The position numbers were made by a program, and so were the translations under genes. The notes below the pieces were generated by a model. The model did no database searches. It was not told where the DNA came from and worked only from the letters and a program-made list of their open reading frames with translations. Of a DNA stretch of 64,000 nucleotides, positions 47,622 through 55,671 are shown piece by piece. Source of the DNA: an uncultured Spirochaetota bacterium (GTDB lineage: Bacteria > Spirochaetota > Spirochaetia > JAFGXN01); contig CALXKN010000001.1 in assembly GCA_944388995.1 (NCBI GenBank), forward strand, positions 310,001 through 374,000, in the 5' to 3' direction. The number at the start of each line of letters is the position of its first letter. Positions within the stretch are counted from its first letter, which is position 1.

Positions 47622-47700
47622 AATTTAAGTCTATCATTCTCCTATCGTTATAAAAAATTTTAACTGAAAATTACGGAGTGGATTTTTTTCCGTAAATCAA

Positions 47701-47706
47701 TATAAT
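47701..47706 (+). promoter_or_regulatory. Leaderless -10 element of the fumarase gene
   Basis: TATAAT at 47701-47706 ends 6 bases before ATG 47713 (AAATCT between), with no ribosome site. No good -35 is visible at the right distance. Confidence 0.5.
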
Positions 47707-47712
47707 AAATCT

Positions 47713-49107
47713 ATGAGCGGTTTCAGAGAAGAAAAAGATTCCATGGGAACGGTGCGCGTTCCTTCCGATAAGTATTACGGCGCGCAGACGGCGCGGGCGG
47801 CGGAAAACTTCCGCATTTCGTCTTTACGGATGCCGAGGCCGTTTTTGCGGGCGTTGGTTCTGATTAAAAAAGCGGCGGCTTTGGTTCACGGCGAACTGGG
47901 GTTGTTGGAGGCGGATGCGGTTCGGGCGATTGCCGCTGCCTGCGATGAGGCGGCGGAGGGGCGGTTCGACGGCGATTTTCCGCTGGATGTTTATCAAACC
48001 GGGTCCGGAACCAGCTGGAACATGAATGTCAATGAGGTGATTGCCAACCGTGCAAACGAGATTCTTGGAACGGGGAAAGGCGCCAAGTCTCCGGTTCATC
48101 CGAACGACACCGTCAACCGCGGACAGTCGTCGAATGATGTGATTCCGTCGGCGATGAACGTTGCGGCTGCCTGTGAGGCGCTGAAACTCATCGATGCGCT
48201 TCAAACGCTTGCGGAGGTTTTTGATGCCAAAGCAAAGGAGTTTGCCGATGTCGAAAAAATCGGCCGCACTCATTTGCAGGATGCTGTGCCGATGACGCTG
48301 GGACAGGAGTTTTCCGCCTTTGCCCGTCAAATGACCTGCGGAGCGCACGCCGTTAAGGAGGTTTTGCCGCGGGTGACCGAATTGGCGCTCGGCGGAACGG
48401 CTGTCGGAACGGGGCTTAATTGCGATCCGCATATGCCGAAAGCGGCGGCTGCCAAACTCTCCGAATGGACAAAACTGCCGTTTAAACCGGCATCTAATTA
48501 CTTTGAGGCTATCGGCGCCCGCGATTCAATTGTTGCGCTGTCGGGAGTTCTCAACGGTATCGCTGTTTCTTTGATGAAAATTGCCAATGATTTGCGGCTG
48601 CTCTCTTCCGGGCCGCGGTGCGGTTTTGCCGAAATCGAGTTGCCGTCCCTCCAGCCGGGAAGTTCCATTATGCCGGGGAAAGTGAACCCCGTGATTCCCG
48701 AATGCGTTATTCAGGTGTGCGCCGCGGTTATGGGCAAACATGTGACGATTTCCGTCGGCGGGCAGACGGGTCCGCTGCAGCTCAATATGATGATGCCGCT
48801 GATGGCTTATGAAATTCTTGAATCGCTGTCGATTCTGACCAACGCAGCCGACGCTTTGGCAAAAAAATGTGTGGCCGGAATCAAAGCCGACCGCGAACAG
48901 TGCCGCAAGCAAATCGAATGGTCGCTGGCGATGGTAACGCCTTTGGCGCTGAAGGTTGGATACGACAAAGCGGCGCAGATCGCGTATGCCGCTTACCGAG
49001 AGCGGATTACGGTGCGGGAAGCGGCGTTGAAGCTGACTGATATTCTTCCGCAGGAGCTGGATGCACTTTTAAATCCGCGGTTTCTGATTAATAGGGAGAC
49101 GATGTGA
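47713..49107 (+). CDS. fumC: Class II fumarate hydratase (aspartase possible)
   Basis: A 464-residue member of the fumarase/aspartase superfamily. Signature GSSIMPGKVNP is exact, and QTGSGTSWNMNVNEV and HPNDTVNRGQSSNDVIPSA are present, with the latter typical of fumarases. The stretch PVIPECVIQVC after the signature resembles aspartate ammonia-lyase instead, so fumarase is favoured but not certain. Either way it handles fumarate in the cytoplasm. The gene lacks a ribosome site. Its stop overlaps the dGTPase start. Confidence 0.85.
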   Translation: MSGFREEKDSMGTVRVPSDKYYGAQTARAAENFRISSLRMPRPFLRALVLIKKAAALVHGELGLLEADAVRAIAAACDEAAEGRFDGDFPLDVYQTGSGTSWNMNVNEVIANRANEILGTGKGAKSPVHPNDTVNRGQSSNDVIPSAMNVAAACEALKLIDALQTLAEVFDAKAKEFADVEKIGRTHLQDAVPMTLGQEFSAFARQMTCGAHAVKEVLPRVTELALGGTAVGTGLNCDPHMPKAAAAKLSEWTKLPFKPASNYFEAIGARDSIVALSGVLNGIAVSLMKIANDLRLLSSGPRCGFAEIELPSLQPGSSIMPGKVNPVIPECVIQVCAAVMGKHVTISVGGQTGPLQLNMMMPLMAYEILESLSILTNAADALAKKCVAGIKADREQCRKQIEWSLAMVTPLALKVGYDKAAQIAYAAYRERITVREAALKLTDILPQELDALLNPRFLINRETM

Positions 49108-50222
49108 GCTCGTCCAATCTCTTTTTTCAAAATCCTTTGGATGCGGCGGTTCTGAAAGCGCGGCGGTTTGTTAAGGCGGGAGAACATTCGGACCCGCGCG
49201 GCAACTATTTCCGCGATGTCACCGCCATCATTCACTCTTATCCGTTCCGCCGCTTGAAGCACAAAACGCAGGTTTTTTACGCGCCAAAGAACGATCACAT
49301 CTGCACCCGCATTGAACACGTTATGCACGTTGCCTCTATTGCCTCAACGATTTGCCGCGCGCTCGATTTAAACAGCGATTTGGCATGGGCAATCGGATTG
49401 GGGCACGACTTGGGTCACACGCCGTTCGGGCATCTCGGCGAACAGATTCTTGCAGAACTTTCGGGTCAACCGTTTTCGCATGAGCTTTATTCGCTGAAAA
49501 CCGTCGATTCGCTGACCGGTTACGGAAAGGGGCTGAATCTGACTTACGCGGTGCGCGACGGAATCGTTAATCACTGCGGCGAACGGTTTGAACAGTCGTT
49601 GAAGCCCGACTTTTCTGTCTGTTGTTTAGAAAATTTGACTGACCGCAGCCGTTTGCCGGCTACATGGGAGGGCGTGGTTGTTCGGTTCTCCGATAAAATT
49701 GCCTATCTCGGACGGGATTTTGAAGACGCCTGCCATCTGCGTCTGATTTCCGCCGAAAGCCTGCCGCCGGCGGCCGAACGGGTTTTGGGAAACAACAACG
49801 CCAAAATGATTAATACCATGGTCCGGGATCTCATTGAAACGTCGCTGAAGACGGGTGAAATCGGATTTTCCGACGCCGTTTATGAAGCGGTGCGTCATTT
49901 GGTGAAATTCAACTACGAACACATTTACCGCAATCCGAAGATGACGGCATATCATGATAACTTCAAACGCATTCTGACCGCCGTTTACGGCTATCTGACC
50001 GATCTGCTTCAAAAGTACGGCCGCGACACGCAGGGGCTTTCCGGCGAACCGAATTTACTGGCAGCGCACTTTGCCGATTATCTCGAAAAAATGTCGGCCT
50101 ATTACGAAGACAAACCGGAAACCGAAGCGGCGTTCGATTATGTTGCCGGCATGACCGACGATTACGCCATCGACTGCGTTTCGGAAATCATGCTGCCGAA
50201 GAGTTTCCAGATTAAATTTTAG
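49104..50222 (+). CDS. dgt: dGTPase-like HD-domain deoxynucleotide triphosphohydrolase
   Basis: A 372-residue HD phosphohydrolase releasing triphosphate from dNTPs. DPRGNYFRDVTAIIHSYPFRRLKHKTQVF and TRIEHVMHVASIA (in parts), then GLGHDLGHTPFGHLGE, give the H...HD...D metal site. The length matches the short dGTPase class. The start is GTG at 49104 (ATGTGA junction with fumC) with GGGAG upstream. It may control dNTP pools or protect against foreign DNA. Confidence 0.9.
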   Translation: MSSSNLFFQNPLDAAVLKARRFVKAGEHSDPRGNYFRDVTAIIHSYPFRRLKHKTQVFYAPKNDHICTRIEHVMHVASIASTICRALDLNSDLAWAIGLGHDLGHTPFGHLGEQILAELSGQPFSHELYSLKTVDSLTGYGKGLNLTYAVRDGIVNHCGERFEQSLKPDFSVCCLENLTDRSRLPATWEGVVVRFSDKIAYLGRDFEDACHLRLISAESLPPAAERVLGNNNAKMINTMVRDLIETSLKTGEIGFSDAVYEAVRHLVKFNYEHIYRNPKMTAYHDNFKRILTAVYGYLTDLLQKYGRDTQGLSGEPNLLAAHFADYLEKMSAYYEDKPETEAAFDYVAGMTDDYAIDCVSEIMLPKSFQIKF

Positions 50223-50271
50223 CCCTTGAAGATTAATTCTTGATTAAATTTTTCTTTTTTCCTCATTTCTA

Positions 50272-50300
50272 TTGATATTTTACCCCATGCGTATTATTAT
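50272..50300 (+). promoter_or_regulatory. Promoter of the small acidic lipoprotein gene
   Basis: TTGATA (50272-50277), 17 bases, TATTAT (50295-50300). The leader contains a GGAG-atgttttt-CTCC mini-hairpin and a 9-codon upstream frame (ATG 50321) whose last codons form the GGAGG site of the gene. Confidence 0.65.
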
Positions 50301-50354
50301 ATAGAACATAAGAAAGAGGAGATGTTTTTCTCCTTAAAAAACGGAGGTTGAATA

Positions 50355-50627
50355 ATGAAAAAAACCGGTATTTTGTTTGTTGCGACTCTGCTTTTGATTT
50401 CCATGGCTTTCGTCGGATGCAAAAAATCCGAGAATGCTACGGAAGAAACGGTTGCGATTGAAGAAGTCAACGTCACTCCGGCTGCCGATGCGGTCGCCGC
50501 TGACGAAGCTGCTGCCGTTGACGAAGCTGCTGTTGTCGCTGAAGACGCTGCCGCTGTTGAGGAAGCTGTTGTTGAAGACGCTGCTGCCGATGCGGTTGCC
50601 GAAGATGCCGCTGTCGTTACGGAATAA
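50355..50627 (+). CDS. Small lipoprotein with low-complexity acidic tail
   Basis: A 90-residue predicted lipoprotein. The signal peptide ends at the lipobox FVGC (C22). Almost all the rest is Ala, Glu, Val and Asp in loose AAADEAA/AAVVEDAA repeats without aromatic residues. Such tails are extended and acidic; a spacer, ion-binding or abundant structural role is possible. It has a strong promoter, GGAGG site and terminator, so it is probably highly expressed. Repeats of GCTGC/GAAGC units in the DNA make length variation likely. Confidence 0.75.
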   Translation: MKKTGILFVATLLLISMAFVGCKKSENATEETVAIEEVNVTPAADAVAADEAAAVDEAAVVAEDAAAVEEAVVEDAAADAVAEDAAVVTE

Positions 50628-50641
50628 GCGCGACGGTTTTC

Positions 50642-50678
50642 AAAAAAAAGGGATGCGAAGACGCATCCCCTTTTTTTT
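50642..50678. terminator. Bidirectional intrinsic terminator
   Basis: GGGATGCG-AAGA-CGCATCCC with an A-run before and a T-run after. It serves the small lipoprotein gene and the convergent 50688-51614 gene. Confidence 0.9.
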
Positions 50679-50687
50679 ACCTGAAAT

Positions 50688-51614
50688 CTACGGTATAATG
50701 TAGTATTGAAAAATCAGCTCATTCGTTGTCATATAAACATCAACAATAAACTCGTTTTCCGATTTCATATACGTTATCGTTTTATCGTCATTGCAGATAC
50801 TTAAATTATACAAAAAGCCTTTGTCCCTCATCACCAAAGCAACGGATCGGGCATCGCCTAGCCAAAAAGCAAAATAATTTTTGAATTTTCTCATTGCCGT
50901 AACTTTGAGATCTGGATACGGCTCATCTTTAACGCAATAAGTTTTGTAAAAAAAGTTCGAAGAGAGATCGACCGAGTCGTACTTTTTCCCTTTTGAATCA
51001 TATAAGTTCAAGCGATTCGGAACAAAATCATAAATTCCGTATTGATCGATGCACCAACAATCCGATACGGAAACTGAAACCGACGTCTTTTCTCCGCTCC
51101 TTAAATCAACGGCAGAAACGGATCCGGACTCGCGCTGCCAAAGTTTTGAATCGAAGTAAATAAAACTGTCTCCGATACCGAAATCTCCGTCAGCCTCCGT
51201 AAGAGAAAATTCGGTGTATACAAAGTCGGCGCCGGTTCTTTTGTACGCGGCAATTACCCCGGAAGCTCCGTCTTCTCTTTTCAGCATTAAAACATAACCA
51301 TTTCCGTCTGAATCGAAATACATTTTAATGACAGGAAACATTTCATATTCCGGATCAAGTCCGTCTTTCAAAGCGGCGGTTTCGTCGACCAATACGGCCG
51401 CTTCTTCGTCGACAGAATAAACCGAAGCGCCGCCAAAAACGTAAATTTTCCCGGTAAAATAATCGTAGGCCGGTTTCGGATCCAAACTTACAGGAAACGA
51501 TTTGTCGTAACTGACCTCCAATGAACGCAGCGGTAATTCAGCCTGCAGCGCCTCTGCCGGTTTAATTTCACAGGAAACCGTAAAAAAAAGCAAAAAAGCA
51601 GCAACGAATTTCAC
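50688..51614 (-). CDS. Lipoprotein, propeller-like
   Basis: A 308-residue predicted lipoprotein (lipobox FTVSC at 11-15). The mature part has repeated blade-like segments (YDYFTGKIYVFGGASVYSV, FDSDGNGYVLMLKRED, DSFIYFDSKLWQ), suggesting a beta-propeller. No catalytic motif is seen. It starts inside the end of the upstream parallel-helix lipoprotein gene (ATGA), so the pair is coupled. Surface or periplasmic sensing is only a guess. Confidence 0.68.
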   Translation of the reverse strand: MKFVAAFLLFFTVSCEIKPAEALQAELPLRSLEVSYDKSFPVSLDPKPAYDYFTGKIYVFGGASVYSVDEEAAVLVDETAALKDGLDPEYEMFPVIKMYFDSDGNGYVLMLKREDGASGVIAAYKRTGADFVYTEFSLTEADGDFGIGDSFIYFDSKLWQRESGSVSAVDLRSGEKTSVSVSVSDCWCIDQYGIYDFVPNRLNLYDSKGKKYDSVDLSSNFFYKTYCVKDEPYPDLKVTAMRKFKNYFAFWLGDARSVALVMRDKGFLYNLSICNDDKTITYMKSENEFIVDVYMTTNELIFQYYIIP

Positions 51615-52732
51615 TGTTTTACCCTCCCGGCGCCTTTAAACGCGCCGATGTTGTTTTTTATGTCCGTTGCCAGCAAAGGCGAACCGATACGCAACGAAAA
51701 ATCATCCGCCGCCGGATCAAAAAACAGCGGCGCTTTTGCGTTTCCGTCCGTCTCATTATCGGAACCCAGTCTCAGAGCGTCGATTTCTTCCCTGAACAAA
51801 TTTTCCCCAAACGCACAGTTTTCGGCGGAAAACCGCTCCGGAAGCGGTTCCCCTTCAACCGTTTCTGCCGTTTCCCGAAAAAAAACGGAACGGATCATTT
51901 GAAACACTCCGGATTGCCCGAACGAAAGCGTTTCCCCTTCCGGAACATAAACCGTACAGTCACGGAAAATAAAATCAGATTCATTCAGACGCACATTGCC
52001 GCTGAAAACTAACCGGTCAAATTCCCAAAACGAAACATCAGGATACCAATCTGAAAATGAAAAATCGCCTTTCAGAACGGTCAGATCATCGTTCTGACTT
52101 CCGAAAATCCGGACGGAATTCCAACCGTAAGCGGCCCGCGGCGCTTTGTAAACTCCCGGAGAAATGTAAATCCGGCAAGCAGTGAAATCTTCGTTTGTAA
52201 CGCCCTCCATGAATGCCTCTTCCAAATCGGTAAATGCATCTTTCGGCGAATTTCCGGTTCCGGCGCCAACGGCGCGGGAGTCAACGTAATAAACGCTTTC
52301 AACCGTGAAATCAAAACCACCGAGAGTGTATTCCAAAAAATCACGGTTATCTTCGGGATAAAAGGCGTCGCTGAAAAAAAGACTGTGGCTCCCCGATGGC
52401 CAAACCGAAGCGTTCTTCGGCGTAATCAGAATTTTTTTCCCGTTGTTTTCAAATTTGACATTGAACAGACCGTCGCGCCCACTATCATCGCCATGTGTCC
52501 AAGTAAAACTTTTGTGTTCCTTATATCTCCAAGACGCCTTACGAAGAACGCGGAGCGCCCGGTTTTGATTTAACGGAAGCGACGACTCGATGATCAGCGG
52601 ATCGCCCGGCGCCAGAATCATTCTTTCTTCCGGAGTCGGAATCGGAACCGGCTTCATCGCAAAGAGCGATTCATTCTCCGTGCACCCTGCCGAAAAAAAC
52701 AAAACACAAATACCGAAAAGAACTGCCTTCAT
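51611..52732 (-). CDS. Lipoprotein with right-handed beta-helix (DUF1565-like)
   Basis: A 373-residue predicted lipoprotein (lipobox FSAGC). The stretch YYVDSRAVGAGTGNSPKDAF and ACRIYISPGVYK is typical of DUF1565/parallel beta-helix lipoproteins. Repeats such as FDRLVFSGNVRLNESDFIF and FRDCTVYVPEG follow, and FSLRIGSPLL at the end matches the family terminus. ATG 52732 has AAGGAGG. Substrate and function are unknown. It belongs to a group with the genes at 50688 and 52821. Confidence 0.78.
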   Translation of the reverse strand: MKAVLFGICVLFFSAGCTENESLFAMKPVPIPTPEERMILAPGDPLIIESSLPLNQNRALRVLRKASWRYKEHKSFTWTHGDDSGRDGLFNVKFENNGKKILITPKNASVWPSGSHSLFFSDAFYPEDNRDFLEYTLGGFDFTVESVYYVDSRAVGAGTGNSPKDAFTDLEEAFMEGVTNEDFTACRIYISPGVYKAPRAAYGWNSVRIFGSQNDDLTVLKGDFSFSDWYPDVSFWEFDRLVFSGNVRLNESDFIFRDCTVYVPEGETLSFGQSGVFQMIRSVFFRETAETVEGEPLPERFSAENCAFGENLFREEIDALRLGSDNETDGNAKAPLFFDPAADDFSLRIGSPLLATDIKNNIGAFKGAGRVKQ

Positions 52733-52820
52733 ATCATCCTCCTTGCGGAAACGGGAAAATCCCACCGAAATCCGGCAGAAAGAATCATCACCGGTTCCCG
52801 GTCAAATGTTCCGCCACCGC

Positions 52821-53795
52821 TTATCCGACAATACGCATTTTTAAAATCGATTGGTAATATTCAATAATTTTCATATTCATATTTAAATCTTTTGAAAAGG
52901 TCTCTACAGATCCACTAACCGATTCCATTGCCTTATAATACATCTTCTCAAAATCATACGAAATTTCCGTTACTTTTCCGATGCGAATATAAAATCCCGT
53001 TTCATCCTCATAAACAGGAATTTCTTCTATCGTCATGATTCGTCTGTCAGCATCTTCCAAAAAAAGTTGAGTTCCAAGATACAGACATTTCTCAACGTCA
53101 TATTTCACAAAATACGAAGTAATACGATAATTCATATCAGGGAATAAGGAAGGAATCAAATTCTCGTCATAATAATCCGTTAAATCAACTGTCATTATTG
53201 AATTTTCTAATTTCCATTTATCAACAGAAAAAGATTCTTTAATATCGGCAATAATGGATTTTTCCACCAAACCGGTATAAAACGGGACAAATCCCGAATT
53301 GTCTGTTTCCGGAAGATCAAAATTAAAATCAGAAGAAGCTGATTCGATTTCCATAGTATCGGCAAAATAACTAATTAATTTCTTCCCATTTGAAATTAAA
53401 AAACGATCTCTTTTGTCGGGATAAAAAGAGCCGTCCCGATCCATTCTGACAAATGAATGTCCGTTGATATGCAAAAATGACAAATAGGTCGTTATTATTT
53501 TGTCTGATAATCCGAACTGAGAGGAAAACTCCCCGCGAATTCCGGTTTTTACAGACATTTGGAATGACTGAATTTTATCTAAATTTCCTTCCGGTTTAGT
53601 GATGGAGACAAGGTGGAAACGGAAAAGGTAATCCTCCGGTGCCGATAAAGAATCTGCGACCTGTACCGATTCCGCAGAGATTTCCGTAAACGGATTCTTC
53701 AAAATCGCTTCCTGTTCTATATTTTTTTCAATCAGCAATGTTTCCGTATCCGTACATGAAAAAAACAAAAACAAAAATATTCCCAACTTTTTCAT
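52821..53795 (-). CDS. Lipoprotein of unknown function
   Basis: A 324-residue predicted lipoprotein: MKKLGIFLFLFFSC, with the lipobox cysteine at 14. The mature part is strand-rich and acidic, with long segments such as KIITTYLSFLHINGHSF and YRITSYFVKYDVEKCLYLG. No family is recognised. The base composition is more A/T-rich than its neighbours, which may point to relaxed constraint or recent acquisition. AAGGAG precedes the ATG, with a promoter upstream. It lies 88 bases before the next lipoprotein gene on the same strand. Confidence 0.7.
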   Translation of the reverse strand: MKKLGIFLFLFFSCTDTETLLIEKNIEQEAILKNPFTEISAESVQVADSLSAPEDYLFRFHLVSITKPEGNLDKIQSFQMSVKTGIRGEFSSQFGLSDKIITTYLSFLHINGHSFVRMDRDGSFYPDKRDRFLISNGKKLISYFADTMEIESASSDFNFDLPETDNSGFVPFYTGLVEKSIIADIKESFSVDKWKLENSIMTVDLTDYYDENLIPSLFPDMNYRITSYFVKYDVEKCLYLGTQLFLEDADRRIMTIEEIPVYEDETGFYIRIGKVTEISYDFEKMYYKAMESVSGSVETFSKDLNMNMKIIEYYQSILKMRIVG

Positions 53796-53820
53796 ATGAC
53801 AACTCCTTCCTGCGTATAAA

Positions 53821-53848
53821 AGTGTAACACATAAATTCCGGTTGTCAA
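53821..53848 (-). promoter_or_regulatory. Promoter of the 52821-53795 lipoprotein gene
   Basis: Minus strand: TTGACA (53843-53848), 16 bases, TACACT (53821-53826). A normal ribosome site follows in the leader. Confidence 0.6.
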
Positions 53849-54053
53849 TATTTCTGAAAAAAAAGTTTTAAATATTGCTTTTTTTGTTTTTATTTATACA
53901 TAAAAATGAACTTTATTTCATTCTTATTGACAAAACAGCCTAAAAAATTCATACGGCTTTTCGCCGTGACAGTCACCGGACTCCCGGCAAAAAACCGCGG
54001 CGCTAAATCGGTTCTTTTTCTCCGCATCAGACCCCGCGGAGCGCCCGTAACGC
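53849..54053. other. Intergenic region with a possible plus-strand promoter
   Basis: A plus-strand TTGACA at 53927-53932 faces the strong terminator at 54054-54087, about 130 bases away; the -10 (CATACG, 53950-53955) is poor. An open frame through it would include the terminator hairpin and is not credible. A small RNA is possible but unproven. Confidence 0.3.
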
Positions 54054-54087
54054 AAAAGCCCTCTTCCGCCGGCGGAAGAGGGCTTTT
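54054..54087. terminator. Terminator of the V-ATPase operon
   Basis: A perfect 34-base palindrome (two 17-base arms, AAAAGCCCTCTTCCGCC and its complement) with T-runs at both ends. It lies 15 bases after the EIIA-like stop on the minus strand, and could also stop transcripts from the left. Confidence 0.9.
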
Positions 54088-54101
54088 GTTCCGTAAACCG
54101 T

Positions 54102-54548
54102 TTACTCGGCCAAAACGTCGATGACGTCCTGAGCGGTATCGGCTTTTTTCAGCATTTTCATCACAATCGGCGCCTGCATCATTTTGGCGATTTCGGCCAG
54201 CGCCTCGATGTGCTGTCCCGGCTGACTTTTCGGCGCAATCATCAGAAAAACGACGTAGGCCGGTTCGCCGTCATGCGACTGAAAATCGATGCCTTCTTTT
54301 GAAATACCGATCGCCAGCGCCGGCGCGGAAACCGCGTCCGTTTTGGCGTGCGGAACCGCAACGCCGTCGCCCAATCCGGTTGACGAAAGCGCTTCCCGTT
54401 CAAAGACGGCGGTTTTTACGGTCTGCAGGTCGGCAAAACAGCCGTTTTCCTTTAAAACTTCCAGCAACTCGTTGACAGCCTCGGTTTTTGTCCGGGCGCT
54501 CATCGGAACTTTGATATGCTCCTTTTTGATTAAACTTGCCAGTGCCAT
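54102..54548 (-). CDS. PTS EIIA-type (fructose/nitrogen family) protein
   Basis: A 148-residue phosphocarrier domain of the fructose-mannitol/PtsN EIIA family. The phosphorylated histidine is H67 in GDGVAVPHAKTD. LSSTGLG just before it is also typical. No permease or EIIB domain is attached, so a regulatory PtsN-like role is likelier than sugar transport. ATG 54548 follows the universal stress protein stop by one base, with GGAGGAG inside that gene. Being last in the V-ATPase operon, it may link energy or sugar status to the ATPase. Confidence 0.85.
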   Translation of the reverse strand: MALASLIKKEHIKVPMSARTKTEAVNELLEVLKENGCFADLQTVKTAVFEREALSSTGLGDGVAVPHAKTDAVSAPALAIGISKEGIDFQSHDGEPAYVVFLMIAPKSQPGQHIEALAEIAKMMQAPIVMKMLKKADTAQDVIDVLAE

Positions 54549-54549
54549 T

Positions 54550-55038
54550 TTACTCCTCCGTATCGAAACAAAGCTCTGCTCTTTCTTCATTTTTAACGCA
54601 CAAAACGTCGCAGGGAACCCGCCTGATGGCGACCTCTTTGTCGCCGGCCGCTTCCTCGCGCAGACTTTTCATGCGGCTGTTATCGACTCCGACAACCAGC
54701 AAATCGATTTTGTTGGTTTCGGCAAATTCCCTGATTTCCCGGTGCGGCGTTCCCTGAATTTTCTCCGCCATGATGTCGATTTTTTTGGCGGCCGCCAGCT
54801 TCCGCGCCAGCCGCAGATACCGTTCGGCGTCGGCTTCCAGCTCCCGCGCGTACTCTTCCCGCTCGCTTTCGACGAAAATGCGCGCCTTCACCAAGTCGCT
54901 CAGCGCCTTCGTGTTGATGACGTAAAGACCGTAAAGCGCCGCGTCAAATTTTTTTGCCAACAGCACCGCGGTTTGGATTGCCGCAACGGCGGTGTCGGAA
55001 TCGTCGATATAAACCAATATTCTGCTTATCAGTTTCAT
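54550..55038 (-). CDS. Universal stress protein (UspA family)
   Basis: A 162-residue USP: ILVYIDDSDTAVAAIQTAVLLAKKF at the N-terminus (seen in parts), AEKIQGTPHREIREFA and IDLLVVGVDNSRMKSL before the C-terminal strand. The nucleotide-binding GxxG-x9-GS/T motif is altered here (VGVDNSRM), so ATP binding is doubtful. The start overlaps the V-ATPase D stop by ATGA. Confidence 0.85.
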   Translation of the reverse strand: MKLISRILVYIDDSDTAVAAIQTAVLLAKKFDAALYGLYVINTKALSDLVKARIFVESEREEYARELEADAERYLRLARKLAAAKKIDIMAEKIQGTPHREIREFAETNKIDLLVVGVDNSRMKSLREEAAGDKEVAIRRVPCDVLCVKNEERAELCFDTEE

Positions 55039-55667
55039 TCTTCTTCCTCACTTGCTTTTTCAAGCCGTTCCTTGATGGTTTTCATCAGAATCAGATTTTC
55101 CCGCTCCGCTTCTTCCAGACGGTTGGCGATGTGGCGGACGGTCTCTTCCAAATCGGGAATGGCGATTTTTTCCAGCGCGTTGACCTTCCGAATCGTCTTT
55201 TTGACTTCGCGCGCAAGGCGCATAATCGAGATTTTGATTTCGGCAAACTCGCCCATCGATTCGACAGCCGTTTTGAACCGCGAAACCGCCTCGTCGATGT
55301 AAAACGGCGTGTCGGTCATGCTGAAATACGGCGCTTTTTCATGAAAATCGGTGTTGACGACCGGCAGTCCTACGCCCATCACCTTCCGCGACGACAGTTT
55401 AATCGACGATTCGATGTTGACGGCGGCCGACAGCGAATGGATTTTCAGTTTCCCCATGCGGAGAACGGCGTTTTCCAAACTTTTGTAGGCTTCCGCCAGT
55501 GTATTTTCCAAAGCGCGCTGCTGCGTTTCCGCCCGTTCGGTCAAGTTGACCAACTCGGAGACCAAAATACTGCGTTTTTGATCGAGCAAATCGAATCCGA
55601 GTTTGGCAAACTTCAGCTCGTCGCGGGTCTTCATCAAATTCGATTTCGTCGGCGCTATTTTTTTCAT
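55035..55667 (-). CDS. atpD: V-type ATPase subunit D
   Basis: The 210-residue central-stalk subunit of the V/A-ATPase, a long coiled coil rotating inside the A3B3 ring. It begins PTKSNLMKTRDELKFAKLGF and has VVNTDF in the middle, as in the family. Helical heptads run over residues 10-80 and 130-200. It starts four bases after the subunit B stop. The next gene overlaps. Confidence 0.93.
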   Translation of the reverse strand: MKKIAPTKSNLMKTRDELKFAKLGFDLLDQKRSILVSELVNLTERAETQQRALENTLAEAYKSLENAVLRMGKLKIHSLSAAVNIESSIKLSSRKVMGVGLPVVNTDFHEKAPYFSMTDTPFYIDEAVSRFKTAVESMGEFAEIKISIMRLAREVKKTIRKVNALEKIAIPDLEETVRHIANRLEEAERENLILMKTIKERLEKASEEEE

Positions 55668-55671
55668 CGAT

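Noticed and set aside
53906-54124. A 72-codon plus-strand frame after the lipoprotein gene
   Set aside because: It would translate through the 34-base terminator palindrome and resembles no protein.
54289-55302. A 337-codon plus-strand frame across several minus-strand genes
   Set aside because: It crosses the EIIA, universal stress protein and V-ATPase D genes, all with clear family matches. It is a composition effect.
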